From the NCBI GenBank assembly GCA_026075535.2, contig AP026545.1, positions 10,416,001 through 10,480,000 of the forward strand: a DNA stretch of 64,000 bases. The letters run 5' to 3'. This document shows, one piece after another, positions 32,234 to 42,130 of this stretch; within the stretch, counting starts at the first letter, position 1; every line of letters starts with the position of its first letter. The position numbers were made by a program, and so were the translations under genes. Under the pieces are notes generated by a model that saw only the letters and a list, made by a program, of their open reading frames with translations, was not told the origin of the DNA and did not search any database. This DNA comes from Tricholoma matsutake (Eukaryota > Basidiomycota > Agaricomycetes > Agaricales > Tricholomataceae).

Positions 32234-34794
32234 TCACATCTTGGCAGATTTCTTGGTGGCAGTTGGCATAGCAGGGGCCACAGCAGTGGTCTTCTCTATG
32301 ACATTGTCTTGAGACATCGTAGCGGTGGTAGATTGGAGCGACGGATTCGAAGATAGCAAATTAATGACATGTGCATGAAGCAGAGCACATAGGTCAGTTG
32401 TGGGCTTGTTAATGCCTGTGGTGGTACTCTGACACTCCATGGTAGCTGTGCCAGTGGTACTTTGTCCTTCTGGAGTCATCTTCCTGGTGGTGCAGTTAGT
32501 GTCTGCAGAACCTAATGATGCCGGAGCCACGGGAGTCCCAGTGACTGATGGGTCAGTAGCACTTGAGACGAGCATGTTCAGTGTGTGTGAGACAGACTGC
32601 GGCAAGGATAACTGAGCTTGTACCTATGTTGATCCACATCAATTAACATTCAATGCTGAACTTATAGTTGAATGTCTCACCCAGAATCCACTGGGCACAG
32701 TGGGATCAGTACTGTTAAGCCCCTCCACTGGAGAGTTACCCTTTAGAATGATAGGGGGACTGGGGGTAGATCCACTGGGAACGGTATTGGGACTCGCATA
32801 TCCGATAGATTGACTGGGTGCAGTGGGAGCGGTATGAGGACTCATATATCCAGTACATTTCTTGGGTGCAGTGGAGGCGGTATTGGGACTCGCATATCCA
32901 GTAGATTGACTAGGTGCTGTGAGACCGGTATCAGGACTTGCATATAAGGTAGATTGACTAGGTGCAGTGAGACCAGTATCAGGACTTGCATATAAGGTAG
33001 ATTCATTGGGTGCAGTGGGAGTGGTATCAGGATTCATGTATCCGGTAGATTCGCTAGGTGCAGTGGGAGCAGTGCCAGGACTTGTGTATCTGGTAGATTC
33101 ACTAGGCACTGTGAAAGTGGTATCAAGACTCGCATATAAGGTAGATTCATTGGGTGCAGTGGGAGTGGTATCAGAATTTGTGTATCTGGTAGATTCGCTA
33201 GGTGCAGTGGGAGCGGTGCCAGGACTTGCATATCTGGTAGGTTCACTAGGTGCCATGAAAGTGGTATCAAGACTCGCATAGCTTGGAGATCCAGTATGCA
33301 TGGTGGGAGCAATACCAGGAAGTTCATCTGCTGTAAAAACACTCTCAGAAATAATCCCCTGTGTGCTCAGGTGTGTAACAATGGTTGACATGAGAGACAA
33401 TCCAGAGTTGGCTGGAGTGTCAAGTATGCTACTGCCCATGATGATGTCCTGCATAAGTTGTAAAATGAGTGAACAGTAGCAAGAATATGAGAAAACACTA
33501 CTTCAGTCATCAAGAGGTTGGTATTCACATCTGAGACCAACTGTCGAAATGTTGAACAATAAGTGTTTCAGAATGAAATACAAGATACAGACCTGGAGGT
33601 TTGGCACTATATCAAATCCTGGATCAACCTGCATATTATCAACATCGTGGCCAGCCACCTTCCCAGTTTTTGACTTCTTGGTTGCTGGCTTTATCGATGC
33701 TTTGCAAGAGCGCTTAGCATGCATGCCACTATCCAGGGAAGCCATCTCTCTGTCCTCTTGTTTCATTTGTCCTACTTCACTTTTGGGAAGCCAGTTTACA
33801 TACCACAATGGATAGCTGTCAGTTGCAATCTGGTTGGCTTTCCAGTCCAGTTCACAAAACTTGAGTTCTGGAAATTGATGGGCTACCTCATGACAGTACG
33901 TCTTCCACATCTTGATATCAGCTTGCCCCCACTAGGTAGGTGGAGGCCCTTTCTTAGAAAAGGAAACCCAGATAGAGCACATGAATTTTCGAATCTCTCC
34001 AGCCCTGTCACCATCAATTGCAGTACCATCTTCCAGTTCAACATATCGCATTGTAACATTGATACCTTGAGCAGCATGTGCCCTACCACGAGCCTGAGGT
34101 CCCCCATGGATGTTGGTAAGCATATTGCTTGAGGATTCAGTCGACTGGCATTTCGTCCAGAAGTTGATGTTTGGGTAATCTTCCTGATGTAGAGGAGTGT
34201 GGCTTTCCATATGACTGACTTGTGCTTCACCTTGGTTAATGACTTTTGAAGCTGGGATGCTTCAAAGAAGGGAGTTATAAGCTTCACTTTGAGGTCATCA
34301 GATGTGGGTAATACACTTAAATATGATTGATAGACATTACCATAGTGTAATGTACTGTGTCTCAAGTACCAGGTTTTTCTTTTCCAAACCTTGAGCATAG
34401 CCTCGCAACTCATGAATAGTTTGTTCTAGATGATTCTCCTTTTTGTAGGGACCCAGAGAGAGGTAGTGAGGATCAAAGTTGTCTGAAACACTGGACTTTT
34501 GATATTCTACTGACAATGTCTAGTGGAGGAACTTCAAATTGAATCCTAAGAAGCAAATAGTCATACACTCACCGTCAAGGTATCTGATTCCCAAGATGTA
34601 AAGGGAAGAATTGGGCTAAAACTGTTGCCACAAGACCTTGAACCAACTTCATGAAAACTGGAATTCAATGGGCCTGAATGAGAGGAGCTGAGATGCATTA
34701 AAGCTAGTGCGCTTGTGAGGCCAGTGGTTAGCTGTGGAGATGGCAGCTGTTGGTGGTGTAGCAGAAATATTTCAAGTGCACATTGTTTGTTCAT
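32234..34794 (-). pseudogene. Hypothetical basidiomycete protein with repeat-rich C-terminus
   Basis: Read from 34794 leftward. An N-terminal Ser/Leu-rich part (MNKQCALEIFLLHHQQL) is followed near 34500-34330 by a coiled-coil-like stretch with NHLEQTIHEL and GLEKKNLVLETQY. A conserved-looking region at 34210-33780 follows: LHQEDYPNINFWTKCQS, AAQGINVTMRYVELEDGTAI, DRAGEIRKFMCSIWVSFSKK, a stop (TAG) before WGQADIKMWKTYCHE, FPELKFCELDWKANQIATDS and LWYVNWLPKSE. After a lysine-rich segment with KPATKKSKTGKVAGHD come 16-residue repeats (32795-33290) and a Thr/Ser-rich end to 32234. I do not know a domain name or function for it. It has the appearance of mushroom-specific families associated with repeats. 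The stop, and exon borders I cannot place fully, make its status uncertain. Confidence 0.5.
32795..33290 (-). repeat. 48-bp coding minisatellite, about 10 units
   Basis: Units start near 32807, 32855, 32903, 32951, 32999, 33047, 33095, 33143, 33191 and 33239, exactly 48 bases apart. On the minus strand each unit encodes 16 residues like YASPDTGLTAPSQSTL or YTSPGTAPTAPSESTG. The frame is kept through all copies, so the array grew inside a coding region. The protein would be a low-complexity Ser/Thr/Pro spacer. Confidence 0.85.
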
Positions 34795-34939
34795 ATTGTT
34801 TCATGATATGACAATGCAATACTATTGGACTAGAACAATAGTATACAAGTACAGTGTTTGATGAAAGGACAGTAGATGGTAAACATAGTAAGGAAGCATA
34901 TGTAACATAGTCCAGGGGGTGCATATAGAACAAGAGGAA

Positions 34940-37567
34940 TTGCAATCTATGGATATCAACATGTTCCTCAATGTGCCTGCTTCAACTCTGCTTGCCCTTC
35001 TTCAGCTGTCGCTCATCAACGAATTGGTTGGATTGCTTGATTCCTGTCTGCAGGGGTTCTTGGATGGTGTGGAATGCACGCTGCAAGATGTCGAACATCT
35101 TGTTGTGTGTAAGATGATTAGGTTGCCCAGGATCTCCTTCAAAACATGCAGTGATGATCTCCAAAATGAAAGGCTTGAAATCCTCCCAATACGCAGTAAT
35201 GAACGGCATTACAGAGATGTCAGGGCATAGCATATGTCCAGCCTTGAGGAAACCAATGTTTGAAGGATAGACTTTAGTGAATTATGAGCGCAATGGAGCC
35301 TTCTCTTGAACTTGCACCCCTGAAACCACCACTCCTGCTTCATTCGTGAAGGTACACATGTAAAGGATGATATAGAGGAAGGATTCGAGGTCATGTTGAA
35401 TGGTCTGAGTGAAATCCTGATTGGTTGTGATGAGCGTCTCGATAGCCATGAAGGGCGGTGTCCCCTAATCATTAATTTGATGTTAGCCACTGCTACCCAT
35501 ATCTAAATATGAGACTAAACTTACAGTACACAGGTTTTCCGCTACACCTTGGTTCCTTTACTACCACTTTTGGACACCATATTGGTATTTTGGACCACAT
35601 TGGAGTCAGCACATACATCCTTTGTAATACTGTGAGAACCTCCAGTGGTGGAGATGCTGATAACAGAAGAGGTGCTCAACGCATGAGAACTTCCAGCCAC
35701 AAAGGTGCCAGTGGTGGGGGGAGAGGCACTCGGGGGATTGGCACTGATAGTACCCTTTGCATCCGAAAAGTTGCTGGTGGTGGGGGGAGAGGTGCTCAGA
35801 GAATTGGTGCTGGTCAAGGTAGCAATGAGTTGTGCATAGTCGAAATCAATCAGAAGGCCAGTAGCAAGCTCTTCAGAAGATGAGCATGTCAAAAGAAGGT
35901 TATTTATGCTGATATCCCAGTGTAGAATGTGAAGGTCATCGTAAATTAACTTATGAGCTGCATGATAAAATCATAAGCTCACTCGTGAATATCAAATATA
36001 GATAGGACAACCTACTCTCAAGGAGAGATAATATGATGTTGATGAACTCTCATTTTGACCGGAAAGTTGTAAGTGATTGACCAATGGATGAAGTGATGAT
36101 ATGATGATGAACATGCTGAGAATATGGATAGCCTTTGAGATCAACACGATAATGGCCAGTACAATCCTTAGCACCATTGATGATAATATCTCCACCACAA
36201 ACTAAGTGTGGAACACACCCCTCAAGCTTCGAAATAGACATCTGTGCCAAGAAAGAAACCTCAGATTGGACATGCTTGTCTTGAATCCACGAATCCTTTA
36301 TTGTAAAAAGTTGGCCCTCCAAGGACACAATCCACACCTTTGTCGCTCTCCTGACCAAGGTCTCAACAGAATGTATCAACTGGATAACTTCGAACCATTG
36401 GTTGTCCACCACAATTGCATGCACCCTGCCGGTAGTGCTGTCAACCTTGACATTCAGATCCAGCCTGATATCCGAATCTTGGCCAAAAACGAGAAATGCA
36501 AGGATCATGAAGAAGAAGGTGTTGTGCCATTTTCCGAACAAAGAAAGTTCGGACATTCGAATTTGTCCTTCACAATCTGTAACTGTCAGGCAGAATGTGT
36601 TTCTTCCAGTGAAAGACAGTGCCAGAACAAATCAATGGTTGTGCTGAGTTGTAAAAAGGATATATGATTTGGCGTTGATGGTGTCGGTAATCCAGGTGCT
36701 GGTCTTCTCCTCCATGGTGACTTCACAGAAGGCATGGATGAAGTTCCAATCCGAAGCAGCACCAGGAGTAGAGTCGAGGATTGAGTGGTATGCCATGTCA
36801 ATCAATATAATATCCAGCTTTCGTTTGATGTTACAGCCATCAGGCGCCTTGTTACATTTCTGCTGAGACCAAACTCTACAAACCGCACGCCTGGAGGCAT
36901 GTGCCATAGCATTACCAATCTTATTTAACCACTCGGTGATTGACTGTTCAGTGTATAGGGTAGGCATGTCCCTTTGCAGGTTAAGAGTTGTACTCCAGAT
37001 AGCAGGGATCACCAAACCGGTAGCTGTTGTGTAAGGACTTGATAATTTATTGAAAAAGGTGTCGTCCATGGGAAATGGTAAACGGGATGAGGGAAAGAGG
37101 AGATTGATAAAGTTTGAATCAGTATCAATGATATGGCCCTTCAACTCCTTTTGGAGACCTGCATTGAGCTCTGTTCCAGGCGTGTGATGGCCAGGCAGTT
37201 GGGCGGAATACATCCTAGATATAAAAGACAAGGAAAACAAGTCAGTTGCATCAGGCTTGGTAACAATGCCCTTGCCAACGGCTTTACACAGAACATCAAC
37301 ATGAAGATTAGGTGTATGCTCTGCTTGATGTACCAGTGGTACACCAACTGCATCTAGGAGCACTTCATCCCAGTCCTGTGATCCTGGATTGAGTGTTGGA
37401 TAACAATCGTCGACTTGGAGTTGCATGTCTACGGGATGTACAGATGGCAGTCCAAGGGGTGGTGGAGAGGATGGTTGCATGGTGTCAGAGCACGGATGGT
37501 AGATTGTGTACAGTATGCTAAAACAAGAGTCATGCAAGAATGTGGATGTGGCAAGAAGGGCATCCAT
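34940..37567 (-). pseudogene. FunK1-type fungal protein kinase (decayed)
   Basis: N-terminal region 37567-36632: MDALLATSTFLHDS start, EQSITEWLNKIGNAMAHAS and DWNFIHAFCEVTMEEK, characteristic of the region before the kinase fold in FunK1 proteins. A TGA at 36634-36632 interrupts a frame that continues directly with FVLALSFTGRNTFCLTVTD. N-lobe 36400-36060: ATKVWIVSLEGQLFTIKDSW with the ATP-binding Lys. After an intron near 35990-35950, LHWDISINNLLL takes the place of the HRD catalytic loop, and GLLIDFDYA is the metal-binding motif (about 35830). C-lobe 35480-34980: PPFMAIETL, HDLESFLYIILYMCTF and a helix YWEDFKPFILEIITACFEGD. FunK1 kinases are expanded in mushrooms; roles in multicellular development are suggested for the family. 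The stop, frame changes and Arg to Trp in the catalytic loop indicate a pseudogene. Confidence 0.85.
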
Positions 37568-37780
37568 TTATAAAAAAAAGGTAAGCAATGTTGACCAAAC
37601 AGAGAATATATTGTTGATATTGAGAAATACACGTCCTGGCAAGTGAGTCACAATCGATTTCATAGAATGTTTATGTAAGCAATGTCAAAGGCGACATTTG
37701 ATGAAGACAGATTTCATTCCAGTTAGACAGGTTTACGTGCACATATATATATGGGTCATAAAATACACCTTGGTCAAAAT

Positions 37781-38083
37781 CTATTCCCCCTCTGGTACAA
37801 CTTCTACAACACCTCCAAGCCAAGCAACATCAAGTCCAGGCTTCTCAACAGCAAAATATCTGTCAGAAGAGTCTCCAGGAAAAGGAATGTGTGGAACCAT
37901 GGCAATTACACTCATGATTGATTTAATATCAACCACCTGAAGATCAGTGTCACCTCCATAGGTACAAGACAATTGGGTGTGATATGGGTACTCCAGAAGT
38001 CCTCTGTGAGGAAGCGAGTAAAGTGAAACAAGTGCTAATTCTGTCTCCGTTTCCTTAATGAGTGCCCGAAAATAATAGTACAC
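37781..38083 (-). CDS. Conserved hypothetical C-terminal domain, 100 aa
   Basis: An uninterrupted frame: MYYYFRALIKETETELALVS, LYSLPHRGLLEYPYHTQLSC, VVDIKSIMSVIAMVPHIPFP and RYFAVEKPGLDVAWLGG at the end. I have the impression that this arrangement (ALVSLYS...L, VIDVKSI-x-SVVAMVPH, YFVVEKPGLDV) is common at the C-termini of repeat-associated hypothetical proteins in Agaricomycetes, but I cannot name the family or its role. It is probably the 3' exon of a longer gene whose upstream exons are not recognisable. The FunK1 pseudogene lies downstream on the same strand. Confidence 0.45.
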   Translation of the reverse strand: MYYYFRALIKETETELALVSLYSLPHRGLLEYPYHTQLSCTYGGDTDLQVVDIKSIMSVIAMVPHIPFPGDSSDRYFAVEKPGLDVAWLGGVVEVVPEGE

Positions 38084-38208
38084 TTGTGCAAAGCAAATTG
38101 ATTCACCAGACTGTAACTAAAAAATTATGAGAATGCTGTGATTAGTGATGCAAACAGCTAAGCTGATCACTTTCAAATATTTTAAGATAATAGCTTCAAA
38201 TAAATTTT

Positions 38209-38451
38209 CTAAATTTCTGTAAATATTCGAGTGTATAGATCTCCCCGAACGCCGGTGGGTCCTCCGCGAATGCTAAGCGACCCGCATAGTTAGTGAAGAG
38301 ATATTCGACCGGCTACAAAACAGCTCAAAAATTGAGCTGTTTTGTAGCCAGTCAGTTATCTCCGGAAGACCTAACTTTCGCACTTAGAGTTGGCAGAAGA
38401 CCCACCGGCATTCAGGGAGATCTATACACTCAAATATTTACAGAATTTTAG
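38209..38451. mobile_element. Fold-back MITE (about 243 bp) with long terminal inverted repeats
   Basis: The left end CTAAATTTCTGTAAATATT and the right end (reverse complement CTAAAATTCTGTAAATATT) continue into an inverted repeat of about 50 bp including GTGTATAGATCTCCC and GCCGGTGGGTC. In the centre GGCTACAAAACAGCTCAA is followed by a three-base loop and its exact complement (38311-38349). The whole unit could fold into one long hairpin. There is no coding capacity. This is a typical non-autonomous DNA element. The target duplication is not clear. Confidence 0.8.
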
Positions 38452-38510
38452 AGAAGCTTCATTCCCTGGGTTTTACTTTCTGTCGAAATTTAGCTTACTC
38501 ACCTATGTAA

Positions 38511-38605
38511 TTAGCACGTCCGCTTACTCGCCTATGTAATTTTGGGGTCTGTCCAGGCGGACCTCAGTTTTCCTGCTACTACCACTCTGAGCATGCAGCA
38601 GAGGT
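38511..38605 (+). repeat. Copy of the Ngaro-like B1 block
   Basis: Matches 30763-30855 closely (from GCACGTCCGCTTACTCGCC to CATGCAGCAGAGG). No other part of the element is next to it, so it is a remnant of another insertion. Just left, GCTTACTCACCTATGTAATTA (about 38492-38513) partly repeats its start. The CpG-rich spelling here is TpG/CpA in the copy at 30763. Confidence 0.7.
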
Positions 38606-38651
38606 GGTATATAAAGATGAGTCCTCATTACCTCGGACTTGTAATTGGGTG

Positions 38652-38933
38652 TTGTAGCTGACTAATGAATACTTCAGATCCCACCGACTTCACGACTGTC
38701 TCTGTGAAGCATTGCATTGAAATTGTCATAGAATCCCACATGACTGATTCAGCAGCATAATTCGCATCATCTCCTATGAAATATATTGTGGTCCAGGTAC
38801 CAAGCATTTCCATGTGCAAGGCTGCAGATCTTCTGCAAGAGTTGGAAAACAACACACCCCTCCCTGCTTGCACTACTGTTGATGATGCCCCAGCACCCAG
38901 TAACATATCAGGATCTCCAGCTCCATGGTCTAT
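38652..38933. other. Region without a clear gene
   Basis: Where the end of the second nucleotide-binding domain of the STE6-like gene should be, the minus strand does not show ABC signature or Walker B motifs. ORFs on either strand here have no motif I recognise. The transporter homology therefore ends abruptly near 38940. Confidence 0.4.
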
Positions 38934-41900
38934 TCAATTTGTCAATGGAAGCGGTGGGGGTACTGTGGAAGAGATCTGGCTGATGACTGAAATATGGTGG
39001 AGGAGGTGCATAACGTCCATGAAAGCAATATTGTTCACTCCAATCGAGATGGATCCAGAGTGTAGTTGGTAGAGATGCTGGATGAGTGCAGCAACGGTGG
39101 ACTTCCTGGCACCTGAAGGGCCGACGATGGCAACACATTTGCCTTCAGCAATCTGGAGGTTGATGTCCTTGAGAATGGGTGCATCAGCGCGTTCAGGGTA
39201 GGTAAATCCAACGTGGTTGAATGTAATCGGCCCACTAAATTCAGGGCGCAGAATACCCCTGGACTCCTCAGTGTTGGTGTCGAGTTTCAGCAGCCTGTTG
39301 AAGTTGATCATTGCCTGCACAGACTTTGCAATACGCTGGGCTAGAAAGGAGTATCAGTAAGTATACAAAGTTATGAATGATGAAACAGAAAAACACACTG
39401 AAAACCATAAGCTGTGACCCAATCGATACCGCAAACACAACAAGGTTCAGCACCTCGACCATCTGGAGGTAGGTGTACGTTCCATGGACAATGAGCACCA
39501 CACCAACATAGAACAACAATGCCTCAGCGGTGTAGATAAATCTGCTGGCAACCCCAAATGTGCAGCCTTCCACAAAAGCGCCACATACACCCATAGAAAG
39601 CACCTTATCCATCCCCAGCTCGAACTGGTGCTCAAATACCTCCTCATTCACCATAGCCTGAATACCCTGAATATTCACAATCGCCTACATCAGCACCATG
39701 AGCATCAACAAACTAAACAAACAGAGAAAAAATCACATCATCATACCCCTTTGCAACCTCATCCCTCACCCTCTTATTCCTCAACTCACACTTTGCCACC
39801 AATGCCACCTGCAGTGCCATAACACCCCCAAACACCGGAGCCACCACCATCCCCACCAATGTCAACTGCCAACCCCTCACCATTGCCCACACCAGCCCCA
39901 CCCCAACCATTGCCATAACCACACACCCCTGTCCCAGATCAATGCCACCAAATTCCGTGCATCATCCCCATCCTTCACTAGCGTCTGTACCAGCCTCACA
40001 CCCACATTCTCCCCTTTGTTGAACCATTTTTTGTCTTAAGCCAGGACGTTGGCGAACCCCTGCCACCGGATGTGCAGCACCCAGTCGTTGCCTGTGGTTT
40101 CCATTATGAAATACTTGAGACCCATTAGCAGCCCATTGAGGGTGGCTATGCCCAGTACGACCGCACTGAAGAAGTTGATGGTAGATACATTGTGTGCACT
40201 GGTGGAGACTTCGAAGAGGATATGGGAAAGAAGGAAGGAAAATATGGGCATCATTGCCCCACTTGTGATGCATGTAAATAAACCAAGGAAGAGAAGAGGC
40301 CTGTAGGAAATAGTTGGGAAGATTTTGCAGATGATCTCCCAAAATCCAGGTGTGTGGAGCTGGTCGTTGTCTCCTGGAAAAGGTATGTTGTTCTTGGAAT
40401 CGACCTTGACAGTAGTCAACACCGACATCTTAGCGTCATCCCACCATTTCCTAACCCTTTTGTCCTTCAACCCAGCCGCATGTGACCCACTCAACTCCAC
40501 CACCTCTTTCTCCTTCTCAAACACCTCCTCCTCTTCATCCCTCTCCTTCCCAAGACCCAATGTTGTCCTCGAGGCACTCCAATTTGAGAAGGTAGGCGAC
40601 GTCGATGTAAACTGCAAGCTGAACCTCCTGCTCACAACTGTATGTACTGATTGGGGGAGCACAGCACCGGGGGTTGTAGGGGAATACAGGAGAACTTGAA
40701 CACTAGAAGGACGTCTCACTGTTCCATTGCCGCTCATAGTTCCAGTAAATGCATCAGCCGCCATAGGAACAAAGCAGCTGAGCCTTTTCATATCCCTTGA
40801 TGCCACAACAGCCGAAGCAGGAACGATAGGCTTGGAGGTGGACAAGTCCGCCACAACATCAAATATCCAATTTCCAAGTGTAAGAGGGCGGAGAGTGGGA
40901 CGTGTGAGAGATTGATGTTTCATATTGACTGCGAGGTTGAAAATAGGTTCCTGTTCATCATCAGCATCGGCATCGAGAAGCACATGGACTTCCTCCTTGG
41001 GAGGTGATGGTTCGAGGGGGCTCTTCTCCAGGAGGAAACCCCCAGTCCTACGCTGTGCTACGATCATCTCATGGAATTCACCCACACCCTCCCCTTCATA
41101 TGCTTATTTTGGTTCAGCCTCCAAATTGTACTGAAACCCTTGTTCAACAACCATCCCATCCTTGAGAATGTATACAAAGTCCTTTGGTTGGATCTGCAAA
41201 AGATCGTGAGTGATACGATGGTCATCTTGTTCTTGCACCAGCGCTCGAGGGCTTCAAATACCAGGATGCAAGAGGTGGGGTCTAGGGTGGATGTAGCTTC
41301 ATCTATTTGAAAAAAAAAGAAAATGTGAGTAAACAAAATGTGAAATGAAAATGAAAAACCAACCGAGCACCAGAATGCTCGGATTCCTCAACCTCACTCT
41401 CGCAATGGCGAGCCTCTGCTTCTGCCCACCACTCAATACAACACCACTGCACCTCCACTGCCAAGTATTGTCTCATACCCCTCCAACAAATCCCTCACAA
41501 ATTCATGAAACAACGCCACTCTGCATGCCTCCTCAACCATCTCCCCCATCGCACCCTCCACCCCCAACTTGACATTCTCCAAAATACTTTTCCCTTCCAA
41601 CACCACGTCCCCCATCCCCTGGCCAACTCCACATATGTTCCCCCTCACCCAACTAGGGTCGAGGTACCGTAACTCTGTATCGTTGAGCAGAACAGTCCTT
41701 TCTTGAGGTTGGTACATCCCAAGAAGCAGTTATGCGATGGTGGACTTTCCAGACCTGGAGGAGCTGACAATGAAGGTGAGTTAGTAGGGAGATGTCTGCA
41801 AGGACGGAGATGGAGGGCCAGATGGGGTAGGAGAAGGAGAGGGCGGAGAGGGCAAATTCACCTGTGCAGTGCTTTTGAGGGATGGTTTTGCAGAGAGAGG

Positions 41901-42130
41901 AGGTGAAGGGGTATTTCTGCGAGAGGATGGAGCGAGAAGATTGGGAGGAAAGGGTGTATCCTGAAGAAGTTGTAGCAGGCGGAGGTGTTGGAATGAGGGT
42001 CATCCATGAGGGAAAGACTAGGCATTTCCCTTGTTGCCGGGTCCGTTCCTTCTCCCTGTCATCGTTTCTTAGTAGTTCTAGTCCTGGTTCAAGTTCTCGC
42101 GGTGGGGGTGGAGGTGCTGTGTCTGGGTAG
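38934..42130 (-). pseudogene. STE6-like ABC transporter (pheromone exporter type), truncated and broken
   Basis: N-terminal part near 42130-42000 is Pro-rich with FPSWMTLIPTPPPATT. NBD1 at 41900-41150: EFALSALSFSYP, a Walker A of sequence SSSRSGKST followed by a TAA, YLDPSWVRGNICGVGQG, LSGGQ-type sequence near 41425 in another frame, and [11 protein letters not shown] (Walker B/D-loop) after a 76-base intron (about 41310-41363). A long linker has TLGNWIFDVVADL and SLQFTSTSPTF. TMD2 at 40330-39350: IISYRPLLFLGLFTC-like start, GWQLTLVGMVVAPVFGGVMA, VAKCELRNKRVRDEVAKGYD. NBD2 at 39250-38940: ITFNHVGFTYPERADAPILK, Walker A GPSGARKST, HHISVISQ. The family exports lipidated mating pheromone in fungi. 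TMD1 is not visible and the NBD2 C-terminal half is lost. Stops, frame changes and altered Walker A sequences make it non-functional. Confidence 0.8.

Noticed and set aside
32967..33281. Plus-strand ORF of 104 codons with VDSLGAV repeats
   Set aside because: Complement of the 48-bp coding minisatellite on the minus strand.
40325..40915. Plus-strand ORFs within the transporter region
   Set aside because: They lie opposite the linker of the STE6-like gene, which has clear family sequence on the minus strand.
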